NCBI GenBank assembly: GCA_030407085.1
Contig: CM059586.1
Coordinates: 27,267,501 to 27,331,500 of the forward strand
Direction of reading: 5' to 3'
DNA length: 64,000 nucleotides
Source: Trichopria drosophilae
Lineage: Eukaryota > Arthropoda > Insecta > Hymenoptera > Diapriidae
Part shown: one piece after another, positions 12,665 to 23,518 of the stretch
Layout of the letters: each line of letters opens with the position of its first letter
Numbering within the stretch: position 1 is the first letter of the stretch
Notes under the pieces: model-generated
The model's input: the letters and a program-made list of their open reading frames with translations, nothing else
What the model was told of the DNA's origin: nothing
Databases searched by the model: none
Program-made: the position numbers and the translations under genes

Positions 12665-14500
12665 GATGACGACGATGACCAGCAGAGGCAGAAGGACGGT
12701 ACGACTGACATCTCAGGACAGCCAGGTGCCGCTACTTCGTCTCCTCCTGCCTCGTTTTCTTCCTCTTCTCGCGCAGCTATCCATCCATCCTTTGAATGGG
12801 CGACGTCACTTATTATCGAATTTTCCTCATCTTCGATACCGGTTACCCGATCTCAATCGAACCACTGCAGCAATCAACTCACGGTACTACGTTCCGATGA
12901 TGTTCCGGTTGTCATCTAACACATAGTCACACCCTTGTTTGTTTATACGGACGTTTAATTAGATCCTCCCTTGATGATGACAGTATGGAGCCGCTGTTTT
13001 TTTAGAATGACACTGGATGTTATTTTGAAAATTTTGCACAATCGCGGCGCGCCTCGTTTGCGAGGGTTATACCGAAATATGAGACGAGGTTTCAGGAACG
13101 CTCGTCGTCGCGACGGCCCGGGCGAAGCTCTATGAACCCTGCTGCCGGGCTCCAGTGGCACTGCCCGCCAGCCCGGGATCCGCGCAAGCGTGTTCACACT
13201 CCACGATCAACTCAGCCTTCCTCTCGCGCCCCTTTCACGCTCTTTCCCTTTTTCATCCCTCACTCTCCCATTATACCCCTGTTTTATTCTCTCCCTCTTA
13301 CTCCCGGTTTTTTAACCTGCCTCCGAAAGAGTCTTAGTCCTTATTATTCGTGTATACACGACTGTTATTCTCATGATCCATCGATGGATTCTCTTGCTGG
13401 AGCATTGTTATTATCAGCGTTATGTGGAGAAGTATCCTCTTTTGTAGATAACAGATAGCAAGTTTAGTGCAGGTTTTATGGAGTATAACTTCAAGATTCT
13501 ACGAGGTTTACGTTTACTCTTCGATGAGGGAAGCACCGGTTGTTCCATCCTTCTACAATAGAATTTGCGAGAGGTCTCTTAGCGGACGAGAGTGAATTAA
13601 ATCGATTCTTTAAAGACTCTGATATCGTAAGTGAGCCTCGCAAAAGGAAGTTTGAAAACGTCCAAACGCAATACAGAATACTTGGCGACGATAAAAATGA
13701 TACTTTTCTTTAAACTTCCGGACACTTATTGCATTGCTCGTCAATTTCATGTAACATTTATATAGGAAAGATGATTTTTTTATTTTGAGTTTTTTAAACT
13801 CGATTTGTTAGGATTAAATTACCGTTTGTTATCGTTCGAGTTTTTCAAGGGTAAAACGGTCGTCTTTGTTAGGATGGAGCAATATATCAATCTGTCCTCT
13901 CAATGTCGTGGAGGAAGGAAAGCGTATTTTTCCAGTCGCTTCGGAAAAGTTTTCCACGTCGTCGATAACGACACCGGGCATCACGATTGGCATGGTCCCT
14001 CGGTGTTTATCGCTCGCATCTGGATATTCGGGATACTAAACCTGTTCAATCGTACACGCTTGGAATCGAAGAACTCGGCGGCACTTTGCTTCGCAAACCG
14101 GGATGTATAAACATGTAAATGTACCTACGTACATGCGGCCTGCGAACGCATGCGCACTCCACCCGCATATAAATTCCGGTGTATGCTGAAATCTGCGACT
14201 CCTGCATTCGTGATTTCTACTATTCCTTAATAATCTTCTTTATGGAAGTTATCGATTTTTCTGGGTTACGTAAAGAAAATCTAAATAGTCTTCTTTAAAC
14301 TCCAAAACATGAGGAACATGTTGACGCTCTACTCATACCTTCGAGTGCGTGAACGACCTCTCGTCTGAACTTGTAAAGAGTGTTGAAATTCGAAACTTTT
14401 CAAGGAGACGGATGGATGGCGAGGGTCTGTGTGATAGATCTGCCAGAAAGAATTAGATGCTTTTTTTATCGGTTTCCAATAAAGACTATACTACAAAATT
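12665..14500. other. G+C-rich flank, possible promoter and 5' leader of the minus-strand exon
   Basis: CG dinucleotides are frequent between about 13020 and 13200, next to a pyrimidine-rich run on the plus strand (13200-13320). Open frames on both strands (12645-12926, 12955-13458, 13805-14110) overlap and carry no domain. The position immediately upstream of the putative start codon at 12664 makes a promoter or untranslated leader the simplest guess. No TATA box or initiator can be assigned with confidence. Confidence 0.3.
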
Positions 14501-14529
14501 GATTTCGTTTCTGATATTTTTCATAAGTG

Positions 14530-14585
14530 ATTTTTCACTCCAAGTGATATTCTAGGAGTGAAAGTATTTCACTCTATTTCTACAA
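14530..14585. repeat. Fragment of a GAGTGAAA-type repeat
   Basis: Contains TTTTTCACTCC, AGGAGTGAAA and TTTCACTCT within 56 bases. The same motif set builds the inverted-repeat element at 58753-59022. It is probably a degraded or truncated copy. Confidence 0.35.
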
Positions 14586-14589
14586 GTTA

Positions 14590-15004
14590 CATAAATCTAA
14601 TACAGTGAGTGTGTTTGTAACTTTTATTTTACTGCTCAAAGAAATAATCAATTTAATTAAGATAAATTGTTCAGAGTTTTTTTTATGACAAAAAGAATTC
14701 TGGGCATTTTTAATGTTAGAGAAAATATGAATTTCATTCTAATAAAAACCTGTAAAGTATTCGATAAATGTTAGGGTATAATTGATGAGTACATCATACA
14801 AATCTGTAAGCTATACCCTTGAGTATTAGTCCACGAATATCACGGTAAAATTAGACTCTCAGTCGTCACTTAGTCGACTTTTAGTCTTTCATAGTCGACT
14901 TTTCGAGATTTGGAATGCTTTTGAATGAAAACTCATTTCTATAGCATGAAAAATGTTCGATGCCTTTATTGCTAAACGCTTTTCAGATTGTTTTTTAATT
15001 TTTA
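14590..15004. other. No gene seen
   Basis: AT-rich DNA upstream of the LINE remnant. AGTCGACTTT occurs twice at about 14871-14902. The segment may include decayed upstream LINE sequence, but no frame is recognisable. Confidence 0.4.
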
Positions 15005-15888
15005 TTATTAAAGAGCAGCGTGGTTTTATGAGTGATAGACAGCGATTATGTTTCAACGTCTTTGCAGCTACATTATCAAATTGACACAGTATATGTTGAT
15101 TTTTCGAAAGCGTTGGATAGCGTCAACCATGATCTCTTATTGCAGAAACTGTGGAACCTAGGTGTACGCTGGGCTTTAATGGATTAGATCATATTTAGTC
15201 GGTCCGATTCAGTTGGTAAGAGTGCCTGGATCAAAATCCACTCCAATGCCAGTAACTCCAAGAGTTCCCCAAGGTTCTCACCTGGGGCCCATTTTGTTTA
15301 TTCTGTTTATTAATGACCTAACTAGCTATATCCGGTGTGCTAGAGATTTAATCTATGCTGATAACATTGAATTATTCTATAGAATTACCTGTCCATCGGA
15401 TGCCTCCAAGCTGCAAACCGATACTGACAATCTATTTAAATGGTCATTGGATAACGGTTTATCTTTTAATTATGATAAAGATCATGTGCTAACTTTTCAC
15501 AGTTTGCATCCGATTTAGGTAATACGTTTGATCATTGTTTCTTTTTTCAGATCACATTAATAATGTAATTGTTAGATCATTAAGACTAACCGGATTTTTA
15601 AAAAGAGGCACTTACAATTTTCGAAATCCTGCATCTATTTTGTACTTACATGAAATTTTAATATTACCCATAATGTATGCTTCTATTGCCTTGTATCACC
15701 ATACTCGGATTTTATTCAATCAACTTCAATCAGTTCAGCATGAACATTTAAGGTATCTCTTATGTAGAACCAATAATTCACAATTTCACATTTTAGACTC
15801 TCTGTTGTCGTTTGTTCTTTTTTTCTATCTCTGCACAGTTGCTGATTACACGGACGTCCTCTCAGATGATCAGAATTCAACTTTTTAA
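15005..15888 (+). pseudogene. Non-LTR retrotransposon reverse transcriptase remnant (jockey/CR1-like)
   Basis: Conceptual reading from 15077 gives QIDTVYVDFSKALDSVNHDL, matching the conserved DFSKAFD block of LINE reverse transcriptases. After a stop at about 15185 and a frame change, 15213-15518 carries VPQGSHLGPILFILFINDL and then YADN. The catalytic YADD motif is therefore altered at its second aspartate. A further frame change leads to 15535-15888, which begins with HINN and contains an LQSVQHEHLRYL block like the thumb and C-terminal region of these proteins. A full reverse transcriptase would be several hundred residues with an upstream endonuclease, which is missing. The copy is 5'-truncated and broken by stops and frameshifts, hence inactive. 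The superfamily call rests on the VPQGSHLGP and FINDL motifs; the exact clade is uncertain. Confidence 0.85.
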
Positions 15889-17102
15889 ATCCGCTATTTT
15901 AGCATATCCAAATGACGAATCAAAATGCGAAAGGTTTCCATCACAACAAAATGAAGATATGAAGAATCTCCGAACACGAATTTCATCAAAATCTTCAAAA
16001 TTCAAATTGATTTTTTTTCTAAGTTGTACTTGTAAGAAAAATAGACCAAATCCATGATTTAAGAATTATATATTTTGATGTTGGATTTATGGCCAGGGAC
16101 CTCAGAAATCCAAACTGCATATTGCAAACTGTATAGAATATTAAAAATTAAGAGACACGTATTTTTTTTTATCAGCGTTAAAACTCTTTTTAGGGGAAAA
16201 ACAGCGACCCAAAGTATAGAGTTTAATAGAAAAATTGCGATATCTTTGAGACTAGTAAAATTGAATGATTTTCAGTAAAAAAGTGTCTTTCAATTAAAGA
16301 TAAAAATAAAGTTCGTTAAATTGGTGGTAATTATGGTTTAAACTACCCTTAAATTGAACATCTTTCTTTTTCAAGCTTTGATAAGATCAAAAACTATTTA
16401 TTTTTGGTTGTTCATTTTAGGAGTAGTTTCCCTAAATTTTCGCCCCCTCCCCCCTTTCAACGTACTTAACTTTGATTTTCGTCTTTTATGAAACGATACA
16501 TTTATGCCTAAACTCATTTAATTCGTTTAAATAGTCTCAAAGGCATCTCAATTTTTCGATTTGAACCCTATTTTAAGGGCGCCGTTTCACTTTTTAAAAA
16601 CACTTTACCGCCGATTAAACAAAAACTACGTCTCTTAGTTTCTTCTGTACTACCACATTTCAAAATTTCAGAAAAATCAGCGTCTGGCACTTGGGTAGAA
16701 TTACCTTTTAGTTAGTCTATATTTTTATTATGGTCTCCATTGTTGCCTTATCATTTCTTATAATTTCTATTATTGTTTTTTCATTGTTTTTAAATTGTTA
16801 ATTTATTAATGGTTTTTAACAATGTATTACGATAATCACACGGTATGTTATATTTTCTTCCACTATATTCAAACGAAATTTTCAGAAACTAACAATTTCG
16901 AATCTTGGATAAGCAGAGACTTAGGCTTATTTACTTGGTTATTATCTCACCTGTTCGTCGTTTAAACGGCGTTAATTATGTCATGTGGTTTGAGCATTTA
17001 GTCACACACAAAAGCGGACAAATGATTAACCAACCAAATGCTTCAAAATGCTTCCAACTGACAGTCTTTCCGTATGATTAGAGCAATGAATGGTAACTAT
17101 TT
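15889..17102. other. LINE 3' flank and unclassified repeat-like DNA
   Basis: May include the LINE 3' end. A block at about 16300-16720 has alternating A-rich tracts and a C-rich run (CCCCCTCCCCCC) that looks like part of a dispersed repeat, but there is no second copy in this window to compare. Open frames at 15812-16057 and 16075-16278 show no recognisable domain. Confidence 0.35.
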
Positions 17103-17295
17103 GCAAAGGATGATGCCCAGAAGTATATCCCATTCTTGCCCTCAAGATGAAACCTTCAAAGCTGATAAATTCGCGCTTACCGAATTATAAAACCTAATAG
17201 CAAATTATTGATTTATCGTGCAAGAAAGTTTAAAAAATCATTGCTAATGTCTGAAATTTTATATAAGAAAATGCAGTAGTATTAATACAAAAAAT
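17103..17295 (+). mobile_element. Degraded left arm of the GGAGGATG foldback family
   Basis: AAAGGATGATGCCCAGAAGT and the following approximately 190 bases parallel the left arm at 20048-20195 and 24296-24560 in order: terminal box, a CCCTC-GAGATG-like box, a GATAAATT box, an AACCTAATA box, a TTATCGTG-AAGTTTAAAAAATC box, then AAAATGCAGTAGTA. No matching right arm is obvious, so this is a solo or very decayed copy. Confidence 0.5.
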
Positions 17296-18199
17296 TATTT
17301 TTTTAATAAAATTTCAAGTTAGAGTAAAAATTTAGGATGAACCGGTTATAGCGTAATCAGTAAAATGATTGGCCTACATAGAGATACATTTTAGACTTTT
17401 TCTCAAGACATTGTAAAATCAAAAATACGTGTGAAATACGCAAGAGATCTATCAGTTCATAGTATTGTAAAATTCAAAATGCTGCATGAATATTGAAAAA
17501 TAACCGATTATTAATTTCTAAAGAAATTTCAACTGCATTCAAGACCACAATGATTGACCGGTGATCAATAGTGATTAATGCTTAATGTAAGGTAATAGTC
17601 TGAAAATCATTAAAATAAATATCGCATTTATGAGAAATTTGAAATTTATATGATCTGTCACTACGCAACCTGATGGGTATTTTGACTTTCTGAAATTTCA
17701 TTTATACGAGATATTTTATAATACATTTGACATCCGTTTATTTAATACATGCTTTAAACGTTTACGATAATAGAATTACAATCGTTTAATTTAGAGATTT
17801 AACGAGATGTTTATAAATATATACTTGAATATTTTTCATATTTATTATATCTATTTCTTGATAATAATAAACAAAGTGTAAAAAATATAAGCTCTCTAAA
17901 TCTTTGAGTGGCAGCGAGGCAAAAGTTAGCAGTAGTAACAGATTGTTTGGTCACGACGAAATTTCGTGCATAAAAAGAAATAACCATTAACCATATTTTT
18001 TACTAGGACATGTTATAATTTATTTTCGTCAAATAGAAGAAGTAAGCTTTATTCTAAGCCATTATTAATTCCTTCATCATATGTGTTGAAAGGTGTACTT
18101 TCTTAGACATTGTAGAAATTGCCGATTTTGGAAATTTAACCTCATATTAAATGGAACCAAAAGCTAATAAAAAAATGTTCACTATCGAATTTCGATTCA
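17296..18199. other. AT-rich stretch, no gene seen
   Basis: No domain-bearing frame. A GTAGTAACAGATTGT motif at about 17931 resembles the centre of the GGAGGATG foldback family and may be a scrap of the copy that starts at 17103. Confidence 0.35.
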
Positions 18200-19034
18200 C
18201 CAATCCCAAAGATTAGCGCCACGACACATTATTTGGGAATCATTGTATCGTATGTTTTCTGAGGTCTTCTTGTAATGATAGTGGTTAGAATTTTTCAAAA
18301 TGCATTTGATGTCTGAACTTAAAGTAAATAGAGTAAGCAAATTTAAAAATTGCCTGTTAAAACAACACGGTGAGCGTAATGACAATTTTTGTTTAAAAAG
18401 TGACTGTAAACTTTATCTAACATTTTCATAGCACATTAATGTTCTAAAATTAGTCAAAGAATACTCTCACATTTTTCAGAATTTTAAACAGTCATTAAAA
18501 TAATTTGAAAAAATTTGGGAGTTCTTTAAACCAATCTTAAGGCATTTTTATTCTAAGCAAATTTTTGTAAAGAAACAAGAATTAAAGACCATAAACGAAA
18601 TATTTATGCGGAAGAAAATAATCAAACTATTCTCACTAAACATAGGTTCGAAACTGGGCATGAATTTGACTATTCAAAAGTAAAAATCTTAGCTTCAGAG
18701 ATCGATCTAGTTAAACATTGAGAATTAAAGAATTATTATATTAATAAAGTCAAGAATTCTGTTAATGAACGTTTTGAAAATTCATTCTTACCAGAAATTT
18801 ATAATGTTTTGTTTTCGTAGTTTCCGAATAACATAATCTATTTAGAGGTAGCACAATTTAAATGGCACGATTTAAATGACACACCCGATTTTCTCAGTAA
18901 TAATGGGGATACACAATAATATAATACATGTATTTGTAAATCGTTGACTAACTAATATTGCAACCTTACTCGTGTACAGTGAAAGTGAGTTGCGAACGAA
19001 ATCGCCAATTTTAATCTTTTGAATTAACATCAAA

Positions 19035-19382
19035 ATGGATCGACAAAAACACGTCGCATCCCGGCTTTTTGTAAGTATTCTTGCAATCAGATATAATACT
19101 TTTTTTAAAACCTTTGAATTAAGGTCATTATGATTCCATTAACAGGAGCTTTCAAAAATAAACGTTGCTTCTCAATCTCACTACGTTATTCAAATCTGTG
19201 CATCAAATGTTGCGACACGTGTTTCTTAATCTTTGTAAGTAATTTTTTTGAATCGTTTTACATATTATTTTTTTTGCGAAATTTACTCAATTTTTCAAAA
19301 ATTTGTTAAACATTTTTTGTAGAACTTTACACTGAAGAGGGCACATATCATTATGCCGAAACGTCTAAATAAATAAATGAAT
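19035..19382 (+). CDS. Putative three-exon transcript with a 39-residue ORF
   Basis: An ATG at 19035 in strong insect context (CAAAATGG) opens 12 codons that end exactly at a GTAAGT donor (19071). An acceptor TTAACAG at 19139-19145 opens exon 2, where the same frame continues for 27 codons to TAA at 19227-19229. A second donor GTAAGT is at 19235 and an acceptor TTTTTTGTAG ends at 19322. Exon 3 carries the hammerhead-like hairpin and two overlapping AATAAA signals from 19368. The joined peptide begins MDRQKHVASRLF and is unrecognised. All four splice sites follow consensus, which is more than expected by chance. However, the peptide is tiny, so a non-coding or retroelement-derived transcript is at least as likely. 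Penelope-like elements are known to keep introns. Confidence 0.3.
19331..19365 (+). ncRNA. Penelope-type hammerhead-like hairpin
   Basis: CTGAAGAG, then GGCA, a 10-nt loop, TGCC and GAAACGTC. CTGAAGA fits the hammerhead core CUGANGA, and GAAA follows a 4-bp stem; one extra G separates core and stem. The run GCCGAAACGTC followed by TAAATAAATAAATG is characteristic of Penelope-like element termini. It sits in the last exon of the putative spliced transcript, close to AATAAA. Self-cleavage is not established; the stem is short and the extra base is a warning. Confidence 0.45.
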
Positions 19383-20047
19383 ACTATCAAGTTTTTTTTT
19401 TAATGGGACCGACTCTACCAAGAAAGTAGTAACCTGTAAAGAATTTCTGTGATAAGATTTTTTAAACAAATATCTATAATTCTACATATATTTAAGAACA
19501 CATAAAAATAAATGCCGTTTGCAGATTATTAATCCTTTTTTATTAAAACCATAGACATGAGAGAAAAATTCCTTATAACAAAGATGTTTTACAATTGGTT
19601 AAAGAATACAGACATTTTTTCAATATTTTTAATCACATTTTACAAATTTTAAATTTTTTGAATTTTTGAAAAAAAAAAAAATTATATTAACGAAATTCTG
19701 AAAAATGTTTATGTTATTCTTTGACTAATTCTATGATATTGTTGTTGTACTATAGACATTTTATATGAAATTTACAGTTTACAAGAAAAAGAATACGTTA
19801 ATTTTAAGAAGAAAATTGTCATTGCCGTCGCCATTTTGTCTTAACAGTCAATTTTGTATGAATTTATTCGTATTTATTTCATTCGTATTAGTTCGTATTT
19901 ATTTAGGGTTCAAACTTCGAGAATGCGATTTATATAGGTTAGAGATATAAAAAAAAAGCAAGGGAACGAAAACGTTTTTGAAAAAGTCTTAATTAGAAAA
20001 TCACGTTTCTTTCGGTTAATTTTAAATTTTTTTAAGGACATTTTGAA

Positions 20048-20595
20048 AAAGGAGGATGTCCACGAGTATAGGTGATTTCCGCCCTCGAGATTGAACCTCC
20101 GAAACCGACAAATTCGGGTAAAGTTTACGTTGCGAACTAATACCTAATGGAAAATTGGATTGTTTTATCATCTGGGAAAATTTAAAAAAACGCCTTTAAC
20201 CCCTTAACTGCGGCTCATGACGAAGATTTTGCATGGTAAATATAAAAACGAATGTGATTATTGGTGTAAAATTAATATTAGATCATTTTCAAATGTTCCA
20301 AGATCTACTAAATAAGATGCTGTTGTCCATTTTCAAAATCATTTTTTTAAACTGCAGTTAGTAAGAGGCCGCACTGTGTGTTGTGCAGTAGGTGCGGAGT
20401 GTTACTACTTAGTTGTCCAACATTTTTCTGTGTATAATCCGCCGCTTTAAAGGTGTTTTTCTTTAAGTTTCTCAGATGATAAAACAATCGAATTTTCCAT
20501 TAGGTGTTCTCATCATATACTTTACCCGAATTTGTCGGTTTCTGAGGTTCCATCTCGAGGGCGGAAATCACCTATACTCGTGGTCATCCTCCCTT
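20048..20595. mobile_element. GGAGGATG-family foldback element, two arms
   Basis: The left arm starts AAAGGAGGATGTCCACGAGT. The right arm, read inward from 20595, starts AAGGGAGGATGACCACGAGT. They match for about 150 bases through GGTGATTTCCGCCCTCGAGA, GACAAATTCGGGTAAAGT and TTGTTTTATCATCTG boxes. The right arm then continues to a TAGTAACACTCCGCAC block, whereas the left arm is interrupted at a TTAA (20196) by CCCC and unrelated sequence. No coding capacity. Other copies lie at 17103, 24296 and 24397, and a right end is at 21340-21400. Confidence 0.7.
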
Positions 20596-21155
20596 ATATG
20601 AATGGGTATTTGTCTTGTCCATTAAAATTTAAATTAAGTTGATCGTTCTTGGCGAAATGGACGTAAATTACAAAAGAACGAAAATGATCGTCGATTGACG
20701 TCTCGGCACTTTATTAGAGCCCTCTTCAAATTATTCTTAATGAATCTTGTTTGTTCACCATCATGCTTTTCAAAAAAATCTTCAGACTTTTTCGGAGGTG
20801 GAAGTCACTTCCTCAAAACAAGCACATTTTTTAATGGAGGCAATTTATTGCATGCCGAATTAACATGGCGGCAATATTCCATCAGAAAATGTGCTTGTTT
20901 TGAAGAAGTGACATCCAGCTCCGAAAAAATCTGAAGGTTTGTTTGAAACACACGATGGCAAACAAACAATATCTTCAAGTTGGTTAAGAATATTTTGAAG
21001 AGGGCTCTAATAAAGTGCCGAAACATCAATCGACGATCATTTTCGTTCTTTTGTAATTTACGTCCATTTCGCCAAGAACGATCAACTTAATTCTGAAATA
21101 TATTTTCATCGTGCTCGTCATATATGGCTACGAGTTCTGGATGTTAATGGGTTAA
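20196..21155. mobile_element. Possible piggyBac-like insertion within the foldback cluster
   Basis: TTAACCCCTTAACTGCGG at the left and TTAACCCATTAACATCC, read inward from 21155, share the TTAA-CCC signature with the elements at 4231, 24843 and 56952. The left junction falls inside the left arm of the GGAGGATG element. The right junction is followed at once by GTAGTAACAGACTATA, a core motif of that same family. This suggests an element inserted at a TTAA within a GGAGGATG copy. However, a GGAGGATG right arm (20370-20595) and the 450-bp palindrome also lie between the ends, so the order of events is not settled. Confidence 0.4.
20638..21086. mobile_element. TTAA-flanked near-perfect palindrome (MITE)
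   Basis: GTTGATCGTTCTTGGCGAAA at the left is matched exactly by its complement at the right, and complementarity continues through TTACAAAAGAACGAAAATGA and CACTTTATTAGAGCCCTCTT to a centre near 20860. TTAA abuts both ends (20634-20637 and 21087-21090). The 79- and 74-codon open frames on opposite strands (20695-20934 and 20805-21029) encode similar peptides only because the sequence is its own complement. Few mismatches suggest a younger insertion than its neighbours. Confidence 0.8.
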
Positions 21156-21400
21156 GTAGTAACAGACTATATATGCTCTCGTTTGGACGTTCGGACTGTT
21201 ACTACTTACATCATAATTACCTGATTTCACGGTATTCCTAGGTATTAACGACTTCAAAAGTGATTTTTAAATTTTCTCCCGTGATGCAATCATCCATTTG
21301 GCCAATAGGTTGTACATCTTAAAATAGATTCTATTCTTCGGTACTATAACCGAATTTATCAGGTTCGAACTTTCCATCCTGATGCGGAAATCATCCTTCC
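21156..21400 (+). mobile_element. Core hairpin and right end of a GGAGGATG-family copy
   Basis: AAGTAGTAACAG at 21154-21165 and CTGTTACTACTT near 21197-21208 form the central hairpin seen in this family. At 21340-21400, CCGAATTTATCAGGTTC and GCGGAAATCATCCTTCC are the inner and terminal boxes of a right arm. This may be the continuation of the copy whose left arm begins at 20048. Confidence 0.45.
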
Positions 21401-22281
21401 AATCCGATCATTGTCTATCTGTTTCAGATCATTTTATTGTTTTGAGAGAACATGCAGACAATTCCATGCCGTTGCATCTGAAGCATGTCGGGTCTGTTAC
21501 TACGTTAAAACATTTATTGAACTACTTTTTACGGTTCGCCCTTATAGTCAAGCATTGCCAACAATGTTTGAGTAACGACGGTGCACATAGTCTCCATGTT
21601 GGACTCCTGACGACGACGTGTCGTACATGAGGATTTTGAAAGTTTTCAACGAGGCGGATTGATGGCACCTGTGTAAATTCGCGTGAACGATCTCCGAGCT
21701 CGTTACACACTTCGCGATGGTACTCGAGATGACAGTTGCACATTCCGCAGACTAGGAACTCGACGATTCCCAGTATTACTTTCCACAGCCGTGTGCAATA
21801 TATACACAAGCAACGAAACAATTTTGCATTCATGCAGCTACGTCGGTGCCGCCTGTTCCGAACAGAGCTTGAAGAATGAATCGATAGAGCATTATGTTGC
21901 CTCGCACGGAGTTCGGTTCACGGCGATGCAAAAGTTCCTATAGTCGACGGCCCCATGGTAGCCGTTTGCATTTTATTACAAATCTCTTCCTATATCTGAA
22001 GTATTTGCAGTCTATTTAGCGGTATTGCATTATTAATGGTACGCTGGAGAGTTATTTTTGTTTTGCTTCACAGCGAGACGCGTATTTCACATTCCACGAG
22101 CACCTGTGTAATTGCATATTAACTTGAGATTTCAGAATTTAAAAATGTTAGTATAGCAACTGGTTATCGGCAGGTGGAAGCAGCACATTCTCTGTTTTTC
22201 CTGTCCAATGTGATCTAGAACACTCATAAATAGAACTTTCTAAGAAATCTCTGTTGATCTATCCTTTAAACAACGATGTTC
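21401..22281. other. G+C-richer island, no gene recognised
   Basis: 21430-21960 is G+C-richer than its surroundings and carries overlapping open frames on both strands. The longest is 103 codons on the minus strand (21522-21833), with a cysteine-rich, rather hydrophobic start. No domain or splice arrangement supports it. A conserved non-coding element or an unrecognised exon remains possible. Confidence 0.35.
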
Positions 22282-23518
22282 GTAAAGGACCACGCACTAA
22301 TTAAATGGAAAAGCGGCCCGGTCAAATAAAAAAGAAACTGTGGGAAAATACTTTTTGGAATGTTCAGATAAAACGTCTCCATGGTGCCAACCTTGAAAAA
22401 GCAAGTTTAAGCTGTCGCAAGACCACCTGAACTTAATACATTTGATAAAATGAAATTGGTTAACGTGATTGCAATTATGTAATGTTTATTATTATTATTG
22501 TTATTATTATGATTTTCGCGGGATGTGTTTCCAGCATAAACAATAATTCCATATTATTTTTTTTAGTTTTTGGGTTCTATTCAAATTGATGTGTAGTGTA
22601 ACTAAACTGTCGTCTAGTTTGTGCAATTAAACTTGAGTTTTATTTGTGATACACATACCAAAACTAATAGATGGTTGGAGCTACCACTAGAGTAGTAAAA
22701 TACGGACTAGACATAATAGGTCATGATACTACTTAAGGAACTGACTTTACTATGTAAATAGTAAGAATAACCGCGTAAGTAGTAACGGCACCTATCAGAG
22801 ATGTCTGGTCTGTATTTTACTACTTATACAGCAGCTCCAACCATTCATTTCTTTCGATGCATCTTCGTCGCTGTGGAACTCTTCCCTTTTATGGTGATTT
22901 CTTATGATTTGAACAAACGCACATATGATTATTACTTTTAACACTAGCTCACAGAAAAAAATATGAAGTTTTGTCGGTAACATCGTGCAACCACGACAAA
23001 ATATAAATAGGCTACTTTCGTGGTTATTCTTAATATTGATACATAGGAAGGCAGTCACTTAGGTAGGCATATTACTACTTAAGTGGTAACTCCAACCATC
23101 TATTTTTTCGATATGTGTACCACAAATAAAACTCAAATTGAATTGCACAAACTAGACGATAGTTTAGTTACACTATACATCAATTTGAATAGAACCCAAA
23201 AACTAAAAAAATAATATGATATTGCATGTACTTATGTTGATTATATCGAGTTATCGTTTATGCTGGAAAAACATCCCGCGAAAATCATAATGATGATAAT
23301 AATAATAATAAACCATACATAATTGCAATCACATTAACCAATTTGATTTTTTCGAATGTATTAAGTTCAGGTGGTCTTGCAACAACTTAAACTTGCTTTT
23401 TCAAGGTTGGCACCATGGAGGCTTTTTATCAGGACATTTCACAAAGTATTTTCCCATAGTTTCTTTTTTATTTTACCGGGGCTACTTTTCAATTTAATTA
23501 CTGCGTGGTCCTTTGTAC
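22282..23518. mobile_element. 1.2-kb foldback element with GTAAAGGACC termini
   Basis: GTAAAGGACCACGCACTAAT at the left matches the right end read inward (GTACAAAGGACCACGCAGTA). GTTC flanks both ends and may be a 4-bp target duplication. The arms pair for about 430 bases (22282-22720 against 23070-23518), including an (ATT)n tract, CGCGGGATG, TTTTTGGGTTCTATTCAAAT and CTAAACTGTCGTCTAGTTTG boxes. The centre has a further inverted pair around GGTTGGAGCT and AGCTCCAACC, with a third copy of that box at about 23085. No transposase. The 87-codon minus-strand frame at 22795-23058 lies in the asymmetric centre and is unrecognised. The superfamily is unclear. Confidence 0.8.

Larger units (their letters stand above)
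18200..19940. mobile_element. Diverged relative of the 4.2-kb foldback, split by about 1 kb
   Basis: GTGAGCGTAATGACAATTTT near 18370 and, on the opposite strand, GGCGACGGCAATGACAATTT near 19832-19802 match each other and match the box GCGACCGCAGTGACAATTTT of the 4231-5517 element. The neighbouring ATTAGTCAAAGAATA and TTCTGAAAAATG motifs also recur. So 18200-18590 and 19615-19940 are inverted arms of the same family. The 1-kb interior (about 18600-19610) has no counterpart in the first copy and holds the spliced structure at 19035-19382. Either it inserted into a palindrome or it is original interior that the first copy lost. Clear TTAA-CCC ends are not preserved. Confidence 0.55.

Noticed and set aside
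12645..12926. 93-codon plus-strand frame
   Set aside because: It overlaps the minus-strand signal-peptide exon and is most simply its shadow plus G+C-rich flank.
20695..21029. Two opposite-strand frames with similar peptides (RHFIRALFK start)
   Set aside because: They lie on mirrored arms of the palindrome at 20638-21086, so the similarity is a consequence of self-complementarity, not of two genes.
21522..21833. 103-codon minus-strand frame with a cysteine-rich hydrophobic start
   Set aside because: No domain or splice context, and overlapped by other frames of similar length.
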